Both the position numbers and the translations under genes were made by a program. From positions 1-45,203 of the forward strand of contig JANNAT010000092.1 of assembly GCA_031384605.1 (NCBI GenBank): a DNA stretch of 45,203 nucleotides, written 5' to 3'. This document shows, piece by piece, positions 25,532 through 34,132 of the stretch (position 1 is its first letter; each line of letters begins with the position of its first letter). The notes beneath the pieces are model-generated. The model worked only from the letters and a program-made list of their open reading frames with translations, ran no database searches and was not told the origin of the DNA. The stretch is from JANNAT01 sp031384605 (GTDB lineage: Bacteria > Pseudomonadota > Alphaproteobacteria > Rhodobacterales > Rhodobacteraceae).

Positions 25532-26495
25532 CTAGGGCGTGACACGGTTGGCCAAGCGCCAGTCGGGCTGGGGGAAATTGTCCGGCCAAGGATAAACCTC
25601 GGCCTGATCAAAATAGACTGCCCCCACAAGCAGCGGCATGTCTGGGCGCGCAGCGCACTTCAGCTTCCCAACTGGCGACGTATTCGGCGGTGCCGGTATA
25701 GCCTAATTCGGCCACCACAACCGGCTTGCCCAAATCTTTGACGTTGTCGTACTGCTCTGTCAGCCACTCAGTATAGGTGCGTTCACCGCCAAGGATCGCC
25801 TTTTCCCGAGCTTGATATCCAAATATCGAAAGCCCCAAGACATCAACATAATCGTCGCCCGGGTAGTAGTCTTTGGCGTTATCAAGCCCGATGGGTGACC
25901 AAATGACATTGATCTTGGGGGTCTCTGTGCGGCAAATGTCGATCATGCGTTTGTACGAGGTGATGTAGTTTTCCGGCTTCCATGCGGACTAGATAAACTG
26001 GCCGTCCTTGGTTTCCATCTCATGGCCCCAACGCACCGAGACCGGACTTTGCAATTGGCCAATCACTTGGCAAACACCGCGCATATTGCTGTCATAGTAG
26101 CCGCCGCTAATTCCGTTAAACAAGAAATCGGCGGTGTTCCGTTCGTCGCGGGGCCATGTCCACGGCTCGACCGTGATTATAAGCGCGCGATTGCAGTCAA
26201 GCGCGTATTGGTCGGCTTCCTGCAATGACCCGAGAGCCACGTCTTCCCAAGGTAAAAAGACATGCTCAATTGTCAGCGCCGGATCGGTGCTGTAATCCCC
26301 ATGTGGGTCATATGCCCCATATGGCAGATCTCCGGGAGGCGCTGCCATCGCTTCGCTGTGCATGCCGACCCCGGCCATTAGTATAATGCAGACAATTCCT
26401 TTCGAAATTAAATTGTTGGATGATCTTTGTATTAGCAACTGTGAACTGGTCATTTTTTTGGCCCCGCTCCTGAAATTGTTTTCAATATCTGTCAT
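25532..26495 (-). pseudogene. Broken GH26-like glycoside hydrolase (nonsense codon and frameshift)
   Basis: The first part (26495-25989) encodes a signal-like hydrophobic stretch (ISKGIVCIILMAGVGMHSEAMA) and a domain with VSVRWGHEMETKDGQF, the HE acid/base region of family 26 hydrolases. Translation stops at TAG (25991-25989). Reading through restores SAWKPENYITSYKRMIDICR, where homologues have Trp at the stop position, so TGG to TAG is the simplest change. The second part includes VVVAELGYTG with the expected nucleophile Glu. A single-base frameshift near 25645-25655 then switches to RPDMPLLVGAVYFDQAEVYP, ending at TAG 25534-25532. The ATG overlaps the upstream glycosyltransferase stop as ATGA. 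Originally it probably trimmed the polysaccharide made by that enzyme. Confidence 0.85.
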
Positions 26496-28347
26496 TTGGT
26501 TGCCATTTCGCGTCCTTGAACCCAACCCGGGTCCCAAACAAAGTCTACGCGGTCCTTTGCCATGTGTCCGGCACCTGAAAGACCGTATTCTACACGCACC
26601 AACCGAATTGGTTCCAAGCCAAACGCCAATGCATGAATGCTCTCTACACCACGCCACGAAAACCCCGTCATAACTGTGCTGACCACGACAACTGCGGCGG
26701 CGATCTGCATCGCCGACGCCTGAAGCTTTTGTGTCTTAACCGCCCCAGTATCAGCAAGATGTCGCCAGACGATCACGACGACCAGAGCGGTATAAAGAAC
26801 CGCGTTAAGCAGCGCCAACAGCAAGAACCCGCGTGCATTTCCCAGCTCGTCACTGAACAGCACAGGCAATGTCGCCCCGAGTGCAAGGCCGGTATAAACC
26901 AGTACCACCTTGATCGGAAGCGTCTGCGCGGCGGCACTGCCCTTCGGCGTAATTCGAAAATCAACGAATGTTCCCGTCAACTTATCACGAATTGCCATTA
27001 TACAGCCCCACAACACCCACGGCCATTGCAGCGACAGAAACAGCGCCTTTTCCCAGCTAGGTACCGGGGCATCAATCGGCCGGAAGAAACCGTCCTTGCG
27101 GATGCGAAACACGATCATCGTCAGCACTACGTCAGCAGGTGCGCCATGCAGAATGAATTCGGGATAAGTTACATTTGCGTAACGCAAATCAAACGCCAGC
27201 GCGAATACCGGCGCGAGATAAAGCATCGCCGAAGTCAGCGCAAACAGCGGGTACCAAAGCTGGCAAAACACGAAGAAAAACTTCAGCCGCGGCGGCAGTC
27301 TGCGCAAATATGGACCCGTGTGTTGCAGCAGAAGCGTTACCAGGCTTCGAGACCACTGAAACTCTTGTGTCACCATATCGGCTACTGTCTCTGGCCCATC
27401 GCCAACGGCAATCGCATCAATCGCATGCACCCCCCGCCAGCCCGCAGCGTTGATCAGCAAAGAGGTGGAATGATCTTCGGCCAATTCAGGCCCCAAGCCA
27501 CCCGCCCGCTGCAGGGCTTTCGTCCGGACAGCATAATGTGATCCAATGCACATCGGGGCGAAGGCCCGTGTATAACCCGTCTGAAACAGACCATGAAATG
27601 CCGCCTCGGTGTGCAACCGCGTTCGCGCCGCCCAGCTTGTCGCTGCATTTGCCGCGCAGATTGATGGGGCACTGACATAGCCGACCGTCATGTCAAAAAC
27701 GGACGAATTATCTCGCGCAAATAATTTGGTTGTGGAACGTGGTCGGAGTCCAACTGGCTTACGATATCGTAAAGTTCATAACCACCATTATCGTAGAAAT
27801 ACGCCAGATTGCCTTCTTTGCAGCGCGTCCGACGTGGCCATGTTTTCTGATGATATGCAGTGACCCCCTGACGCGATGACACTTTGACTCCATTGCGCCT
27901 GCACCATGCCAGCGTCGCGGCGCTCGGGTCCTCATCCGCAAGCCAAGTGTCATGCGGATAATCCTGCGCCAGCATCGCCCGCAGTATTCGTTCCAGCACT
28001 TCGAATGGCTCTGATGCTGTTTTCGTTACAATCATGGCCACCCGCCATTGGCCGGGTTCTGGATCAGGCGCGCTTGTCTTTGATGCTTGTAACACCACAA
28101 AAACGAAAAACAACTGTAGCCCATGCAAACACAGCAAAGGTACTGTCGCAAACAGAAATTCTGGCCAGCCCACAAAATGCGCTGGGTCAAGCCACCAAAT
28201 CCAGAACCACAGCACGCATCCTGCCCAAGCCACAATTAATATTGCATAGACAAAGCGCTGACGCTGCGAAAATAGACTTTGAATCACAATAGCCCGCAAT
28301 GGCACGTCTGCAATTGCATTCAGTGGGGCGGATGACGTCGCCCTCAT
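26492..28347 (-). pseudogene. BcsA-like family 2 glycosyltransferase split by a frameshift
   Basis: Two parts make one ancestral membrane glycosyltransferase of about 618 residues. The first (28347-27688) has two membrane segments, TWLADEDP, and QLDSDHVPQPNYLREIIRPF with the DxD metal site, then stops at TGA. The second (from 27691) continues VGYVSAPSIC, IGSHYAVRTKALQRAGGLGP, LAEDHSTSLL and the QEFQWSRSLV product-binding motif, then five or six membrane segments. The break is in a run of five T on the coding strand (27699-27695); one more T restores RPFFDMTVGY. The stop and a possible restart overlap as ATGA. Family members polymerise beta-glucans or similar chains at the inner membrane; a C-terminal PilZ domain is not seen. 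Confidence 0.85.
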
Positions 28348-29338
28348 TGCGATGCCGCTGCTGCCGCAACCACAGATGACTTCGCAGCGTGTGTCAGCAA
28401 CGTTGCCAGATCAGACAGCCGAGTCGCAAAACCAAGCCGTCGCTGCGACTCTGCCGGATCCGCCACCAAGACCGGCGGGTCTCCTGCTGCCGCGGTCCGA
28501 TTATCACCGGTAAAGGCCGCGCGGTCATCGCCTCGATCGCGCAGATGATCTCGCGGACGGAAACTCCGCGACCCGTCCCTAAACTAATCGAAAGAGATTC
28601 CCCCGCATCCAACAGATGCCGCGACGCCAGAACATGCGCGCGCGCAAGGTCCGTGACATGGATGTAGTCGCGAATACAGGTGCCATCGGGCGTTGGATAG
28701 TCGGTACCAAATACCTGCAGTGGTGCTTTGCCCGCCGCTGCGCGCAGGGCAAGCGGGATAAGGTGGGTTTCGGGATCGTGATGTTCGCCCAACTCACCCT
28801 GTGGATCGGCACCTGCTGCGTTGAAATACCGCAGAGCGGCGAAATGCAGCCCGTGCGCTGCCGCGTGATCGCGCAGCATCATCTCGCATATCAGTTTGGT
28901 GCGGCCATAGGGATTGATCGGATTTTGCGGGCAATCTTCGGCAATCGGCAGCTGTGCCGGGATGCCATAGGTGGCGCAGCTGGAAGAAAAGACGATCTTG
29001 TCGACCCCAGCAGCACTTGCCCCCTTAAGAAGGCCAATCATGCCGCCTAGGTTATTGTCATAGTATAGTCCCGGGTTGCGCATACTTTCACCGACATAGG
29101 CCGACGCTGCAAAATGGATAATCGCACGTGCATCATGATATTGCAGCGCCGCAGCAACTGCGCTTGCATCGCGCACATCACCCCGTGCGAAGGGCCCAAA
29201 TCGGACCGAACTGGCGTGGCCCGTTGACAAATTGTCAAAGGTTACAGGCGTATATCCTGCCGCTTTCAGTGCTTTGCAGGCGTGGGATCCGATAAAGCCT
29301 GCACCGCCCGTCACAAGGACGGCAATACCCCGCGTCAC
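28344..29338 (-). pseudogene. galE: UDP-glucose 4-epimerase with C-terminal frameshift
   Basis: The first 280 or so residues are a normal GalE: VLVTGGAGFIGSHACKALKA, FSSSCATYG with the catalytic Ser, NPYGRTKLICEMM with Y..K, and RYFNAAGADPQGELGEHHDP. Near 28481-28496 one base is missing: the current frame ends in ETRRSWWRIRQSRSDG and stops at 28394, while the next frame gives GDPPVLVADPAESQRRLGFA and TRLSDLATLLTHAAKSS to a TGA at 28346-28344. That TGA overlaps the glycosyltransferase ATG as ATGA, so the original gene end is certain. The start GTG overlaps the upstream gene stop as GTGA. The altered tail may still fold, so residual activity is possible. Confidence 0.85.
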
Positions 29339-30350
29339 GATGCCATCGAACCTTTCAGGCAGTCAAACTTCAACCTTTGTGCGAACCAGGCGATTGTTTT
29401 GGTCAGGCCTTGATCCAAATTTACCGTCGGTGCCCAATCCAAAAGCTGTGCCGCGCGCGAAATGTCGGGACGGCGCTGTCGTGGGTCATCCTGGGGCAAG
29501 GGCAGAAAGGTGATCGGCAGATCTGATCCCATTTTGTCCAGCACCTTTTCGGCAAGCCCAAGCATCGTGAATTCACCCGGATTTCCAAGGTTAACCTGCA
29601 TTTTCTCGGATGACGCCATCAACCGCACCAGGCCATCGACCAGATCATCGACATAGCAGAACGACCGGGTTTGCAGCCCCGCGCCATAAATCGTCAGGGG
29701 CTGACCCCGCAATGCCTGCACGATAAAGTTCGACACTACCCTGCCGTCGTCGGGGTGCATGCGGGGGCCATAGGTGTTGAAAATCCGCGCGATGCGGGTT
29801 TCTACGCCGCGATGCGCCCCATATTCCCAAAACAGGGTCTCTTCGGCACGCTTGCCTTCGTCATAGCATGCGCGTGGGCCGCAGGTATTGACGCTGCCGC
29901 GATAGCCTTCGTGCTGCAATGAAATCTCAGGATCGCCATAAACCTCTGAGGTTGAAGATTGTAAAATTCGCGCGCCCTTGGCCTCGGCCAAAGTCAAAAG
30001 GTTCAGCGTTCCATCGACGCAGGTGCGGAAAGTGTGGATCAGGTCTTTTTGACAGCGCGGCGGCGCGGCGGGGCATGCAGATTATAAATCTCATCAATAC
30101 GGCCATCCACCCGCAGCGGTTTTATAATGTCATGGCGGCGAAATCGGAACCCTTTGCGACCAACAAGTTCGGCCACATTTTCCATGTCGCCGGTCAGTAA
30201 GTTGTCAACGCACAACACGAAATGCCCCTGATCAAGCAACCGTCGGCACAAATTTTATCCCACAAAGCTGGCCCCGCCAGCCACAAGTATAAATTTGCTT
30301 TGATCACCTGCCGGCACGAACTGAAGGTGCGTAACTTTATTAATTTTCAT
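29335..30350 (-). pseudogene. UDP-glucuronate decarboxylase (UDP-xylose synthase) with nonsense codon and frameshift
   Basis: The gene starts at ATG 30350 (MKINKVTHLQFVPAGDQSKF) and has the nucleotide motif ILVAGGASFVG, where the next codon is TAA (30257-30255) instead of Ser. Readthrough gives NLCRRLLDQGHFVLCVDNLL. Around 30082-30088 a G is missing before CATGCCCC: restoring it gives LACPAAPPRCQKDLIHTFRT. The rest is intact: SSTSEVYGDPEISLQ, GPRACYDEGKRAEETLFWEY with Y..K, and ARIFNTYGPRMHPDDGRVVS. The family makes UDP-xylose from UDP-glucuronate. It was translationally coupled to galE (GTGA overlap). Two independent lesions make it a pseudogene. Confidence 0.88.
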
Positions 30351-30775
30351 TATATAGCCTTTTGCCTTTGTGTCGTGATCAACGCACTCGCAAGCGCAAC
30401 AAACGATGTGTTCTGCTGCTAACACTTAGATAAAAATCACCTTTATATTTATCAAGCATCCGGTCGCGCCGCAATTTTTTCAATATATTCGCCGCTTTTG
30501 CCACATTTACGCCTAATTTAGTTAATTGGCCCCAGATGTTGACGGAATCGCACCAATGCGCGCTACGACAGTTTCTCAGGGTAGAAAGCGCCTGAATGCG
30601 ATTCAATCGCAGATAGCGCAGTTGCCGCTGCCTATTGCGAATCGGTTTGATGTGTTTGGATAAAAGTCCAATGCCCGATTGCGCGCAGCAGATTGCATCA
30701 GATAAAAATGCAGTCCATCGCCCGCACGGCTATGCCAATTTAGTTGGCAGAGATCAGGGCCGCTATGACATCTGG
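30351..30775. other. Gap without supported gene, upstream of the broken UDP-xylose synthase
   Basis: This 425-base, AT-richer interval contains a 75-codon leftward open frame (30606-30379) with no recognisable domain and no clear ribosome binding site, which I do not accept as a gene. It could hold the promoter of the four-gene decayed operon. No repeats were seen. Confidence 0.4.
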
Positions 30776-31892
30776 TCACAACAAATTGTCATCACAAGCC
30801 AAGCGATCCCGAAGCCCATCACAGGCCATGTTCATCGCCCGCAGGGTATTTTTGCCTGCAAAGCCATCCAGCCGGCCGTTATACAGCCCTTTTTCCTTTA
30901 GGCGCGTTTGCAGCAGATACATCGCCGCGCGTGGGTTCGCCTTTTGCAATTCAACGCCCAAAGGCTTGGTGATCCACGCTGGGTGTGCGGCCATTTCCTG
31001 CGCAACTAAGGCGTAGGCATCTGTATCGGGCGCACGTGCGGCGTTGATGCTTAGGGTATATTGCTAAGCCTCGGTCGTGGTCAGCAGTTTGGCGTATTTG
31101 TTGACTGCCGCAGTTGCCGCATCGCGGTCGCGCGAAACATTCACGCCGTTGCCGTCGCGCAAAAGCAATATCAGGTATTTCGCGGCATCCACATTGCCAG
31201 TGTCGGCGGCTGCGCGCAATTTGGCAACGGCTGCAGGGCCGTCAGCGCGCCGCGAAATCCCCCACATTTGCCGGATTACATCCAAGACCTCGATCCGGCT
31301 GTTCCCAGCTGCACGTGCCTTTGCGGCATAGCCATCAAACTTCGTGCGTGAAAACCGGCCACCGCCAAGATACCCGTACATCGCCCCTTCCGCCAAAGTG
31401 GCCCACGCGTCCGAGTGGCCCATCTCGCCCGCGCGAACCAATATGTTTTGAGCGCGCGCCCAGTCCGTCTCACCCCATGTCAACATCATGCCATATTGCG
31501 CCAAACCCGAACCATCACCCGCAGCGGCGGCTTTTTCGAAAAACTCAAGACTGCGTTTACGTTTGATCGGTGCCACGACGCCATACAAATGAGGGATTCC
31601 CAATGTCAGCATCGCTTTCACATTACCGCTTGCGGCGGATTGCTCTAGCAAGGCGATCCTCCGGGGCGACGTTGCGCAAAGCGGTGTCAGAGGCGTAGAC
31701 GAGTGTTGCACCCTCAGCTTCCATGGCTTCCGGGCTGGCTTGCTCACTCAGTGCCGGTTGTGCTGCACCACTTGTCTGAATCACGGCCTCTGCCATCGCA
31801 AAGGTCGAAAGACTGGACACGAACAATACTGTGCAGACCGCACGGATCAGTGCAATTCGCAACGGTTGGTTCACTTTATGCTGCGACATCAT
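30776..31892 (-). pseudogene. Exported Sel1-repeat protein with peptidoglycan-binding-like end, frameshifted and with nonsense codon
   Basis: The N-terminal part starts at ATG 31892 (AAAGGA upstream) with a signal peptide (RAVCTVLFVSSLSTFAMA). Near 31640-31655 the frame must shift by one base to continue with LLEQSAASGNVKAMLTLG and several Sel1-like helical repeats (AAAAGDGSGLAQYGMMLTWG, AGEMGHSDAWATLAEGAMYG, AAADTGNVDAAKYLILLLRD). TAG at 31066-31064 interrupts the frame. The same frame continues QYTLSINAARAPDTDAYALV and ends in LLQTRLKEKGLYNGRLDGFA, like a peptidoglycan-binding-1 repeat. Sel1 proteins often accompany exopolysaccharide synthases as scaffolds. Two lesions make it non-functional. 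Confidence 0.8.
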
Positions 31893-32102
31893 CTGACAAT
31901 TCCTTTGGGTATCTATTTTCATAATGGGCGCGCCTACAGGTGCCGCTTTGGTGGACTATATCGATCGGACGTTGGAAATAAGCTAGCAGCGTTCATTTAA
32001 TAAATCTGTTTACGGATCAACCCACTTTCTAACCTCGCGATTTCGTCTCATCTTGTCTTGACGGGCAACCCCGCTAAGAACGCTGATTCCGCGAAAGGGT
32101 GC
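31893..32102. promoter_or_regulatory. Divergent region, Sel1 pseudogene / uronate dehydrogenase-like gene
   Basis: The 210 bases between divergent genes should carry promoters for both. The central part (31985-32020) is AT-rich. No convincing operator palindrome was found. Confidence 0.4.
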
Positions 32103-32105
32103 ATG

Positions 32106-32945
32106 ATGAAAAAACTGGTGCTGACAGGGGCTGCGGGCCGCCTCGGCTCTTACTTGCGCGAACCATTGTCGAAACTGGCCGATAGTTTTGTCTCATCGGA
32201 TATCGTTCCCGATATAGGCAAACTTTATTCCAACGAAACTTACATCCGCGCCGATCTTGCCAACTATTCCGACATCCACACGCTGCTGCAAGGCGCGGAT
32301 ATGGTTGTGCATTTCGGGGCTATCGGGGACGAGGCCCCGTTTGAGCAGATCCTTGGGCCCAATATCATCGGGGCCTATAATGTGTGGGAGGCCGCGCATC
32401 AGCACGGTGTCAAACGGGTGATCTATGCCAGTTCTATTCACGCCGTTGGCATGCATCCCCGTCAGGATTTCATCGGCATCGACGCCCCCCATCGCCCCGA
32501 TACATTCTACGGTCTTGCCAAGTGCTTTGCCGAAGATCTGGCCCGGATGTATTGGGACAAGCGCAGGCTTGAATCGGTTTGCCTGCGCATTCTGTCTTGC
32601 GCCAAGGTCAGCAATACCCGCGCTTTGGGAACCTGGTTAAGCTATGATGATCTGATCCAATTGGTGACCCGCGCGATTGATACGCCGACGGTTGGCTTTA
32701 GCGTCATCTATGGGGTTTCTGACAATGATCGCGCGCCGGTCGATAATTCCAAGGCCAGTTATCTGGGCTATCGCCCCCGCGATAATGCCGAACAATTTGC
32801 CGAAGCGATCTTTGCCGCCAACCCAGCGGCCGATGTCACGGATACAGCGCAAATGTGCCACGGCGGGCCATTTGCATCGATAGATTTGGGTAAAAGTGCG
32901 ATGGGCGCGCTGAACATCGTGGATGATAAAAAGGTGAATGGCTGA
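32106..32945 (+). CDS. Uronate dehydrogenase-like SDR
   Basis: This protein of about 279 residues begins KKLVLTGAAGRLGSYLREPL, with VVHFGAIGDEAPFEQILGPN, IYASSIHAVGMHPR, the Y..K pair in FYGLAKCFAEDLARMYWDKR, and LSYDDLIQLVTRAI. These blocks and the order match uronate dehydrogenases, which oxidise galacturonate or glucuronate to aldarolactones with NAD. Two ATG codons stand in tandem (32103 and 32106); AAAGGG fits the second better. No other uronate-catabolism gene is nearby, so it is isolated, and related sugar SDRs remain possible. Its C-terminal 25 residues extend beyond the usual family length. Confidence 0.7.
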   Translation: MKKLVLTGAAGRLGSYLREPLSKLADSFVSSDIVPDIGKLYSNETYIRADLANYSDIHTLLQGADMVVHFGAIGDEAPFEQILGPNIIGAYNVWEAAHQHGVKRVIYASSIHAVGMHPRQDFIGIDAPHRPDTFYGLAKCFAEDLARMYWDKRRLESVCLRILSCAKVSNTRALGTWLSYDDLIQLVTRAIDTPTVGFSVIYGVSDNDRAPVDNSKASYLGYRPRDNAEQFAEAIFAANPAADVTDTAQMCHGGPFASIDLGKSAMGALNIVDDKKVNG

Positions 32946-32951
32946 TCCGCG

Positions 32952-33647
32952 TTACAGCGTAATCGCATAAACTGACGCGGTTGCCAGATCTTTGATCATA
33001 TCAATACGCGTGCCGTCCCAATGATACGACAAATGCCGTGCTTGGATGGGGGGTGACATCACATCGGGATAAAACGCGGCAAAGCAGGTGCCGCCGGGGT
33101 TTCTAACTGATGGATAAAGAATGCCGTGGGCCCCCGCCGCCCGTTCACTGCGCGCAAACGCTTGCGAAGCTGTGTAGTCATCAGGACCAAGCAGGGCGGG
33201 ATACCCCGTTCGAACATCAACCAGATCGGCATCTATGTGTCCGACCAATTCACGTTTATCAGCGATCCAGCCGGCGGCCTCGCGCGTGGCGGCACAGAAT
33301 TTCTGGGCATGATACACAGTTTCAAACAGCGCGGTTTCATAGGTATCTGCCGCATAAAACGCGCCATAGCTGCCGTCGTGAAACCGGCCCTGATAATCCG
33401 GGCTGATATGAGTGAACGGCGCCATGACATACGACGCCCCCGGCCCGCCGACACGCCGCCCGACGGGCACCAGATCAAGATTGCCAATGGTCGCGGCCAA
33501 TCGCGGGTTGGTTTTACTTTCGGCCGATGCCAGCAACAGCCAATCGGCGGGGTCGGCGATGTCTTCGAACAGGTCAATCGGGGGATGCGCGGAATTGATC
33601 AGGCGGTGATAGCGTTCCCAAGTGACACGGGTTTGCGGTGCCGTCAC
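32952..33647 (-). CDS. RES-domain toxin (NAD-degrading)
   Basis: This protein of about 231 residues contains the RES fold: GRFHDGSYGAFYAADTYETA with Arg, Tyr and the start of the Glu motif, LFETVYHAQKF, and ILYPSVRNPGGTCFAAFYPD with the conserved Ser. RES toxins such as MbcT and Xre-RES toxins deplete NAD in the cell. The likely start is GTG at 33647, overlapping the antitoxin stop as GTGA; TTG at 33650 is the alternative. Together with the upstream Xre-type gene it forms a typical antitoxin-first operon. Activity is inferred from the family. Confidence 0.85.
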   Translation of the reverse strand: MTAPQTRVTWERYHRLINSAHPPIDLFEDIADPADWLLLASAESKTNPRLAATIGNLDLVPVGRRVGGPGASYVMAPFTHISPDYQGRFHDGSYGAFYAADTYETALFETVYHAQKFCAATREAAGWIADKRELVGHIDADLVDVRTGYPALLGPDDYTASQAFARSERAAGAHGILYPSVRNPGGTCFAAFYPDVMSPPIQARHLSYHWDGTRIDMIKDLATASVYAITL

Positions 33648-34057
33648 CAAGGCCCTCGCATCGCATCCAGATAGCGCCGCACCCGCATGATATCGGTGAT
33701 CTGGCCGCGCAGCATCACGTCCAATGCCGAGGCACCGCCAAAAACTTCGTTCGCCCGCTTAATCCAGCCATAACCGCGCTCAGGCTCTTTGAACAACAGC
33801 CGCAGTGCCTTGTGAATGCCCATCAGGTTGGAAAGCCGTGCGGCAGTATCCACCCCAGCACGACCAAAATCACCGACTTTCCAGCGGCGATAGGTGCGCA
33901 CAGAGATATCGCCCATCAGGATCGCGGCCTGATCATCCGTGATCCCCCAAAGCGCGCCCAGCTTGACAAAAGCGCGCTGCATCGCCTGCACTTCGTCATC
34001 CGACAAATGTGGAGCGGTGACGGCAGGACGGGTTTCGATCAGGTGAAGTTGTGGCAT
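33644..34057 (-). CDS. Xre/MbcA/ParS-type antitoxin
   Basis: This 137-residue protein has an N-terminal helix-turn-helix-like region (LSDDEVQAMQRAFVKLGALW then GITDDQAAILMGDISVRTYR) and a C-terminal DUF2384-like segment (LMGIHKALRLLF, GYGWIKRANEVFGGASALDV). Such antitoxins bind and block the RES toxin and repress their own promoter. I chose ATG 34057, preceded by AAGG. The adjacent AT-rich upstream bases (34080-34125), with two copies of ATATATG-like sequence (ATATATG and AATATATG), are a likely promoter and operator. Confidence 0.85.
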   Translation of the reverse strand: MPQLHLIETRPAVTAPHLSDDEVQAMQRAFVKLGALWGITDDQAAILMGDISVRTYRRWKVGDFGRAGVDTAARLSNLMGIHKALRLLFKEPERGYGWIKRANEVFGGASALDVMLRGQITDIMRVRRYLDAMRGPW

Positions 34058-34132
34058 GGCGGCACCTTGACTGTCATTTGACACCAAGATATATGTTTCC
34101 TGCCAAATGTCAATATATGTGCAGCTTTGTCC

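Noticed and set aside
30379..30606. 75-codon leftward open frame upstream of the UDP-xylose synthase remnant
   Set aside because: No ribosome binding site, no domain and atypical composition; more likely non-coding.
25532..31892. Sequencing error as the cause of all broken frames
   Set aside because: Three lesions are substitutions to stop codons, and over 35 kb of flanking genes outside the remnant zones have no frame errors; single indels still deserve confirmation.
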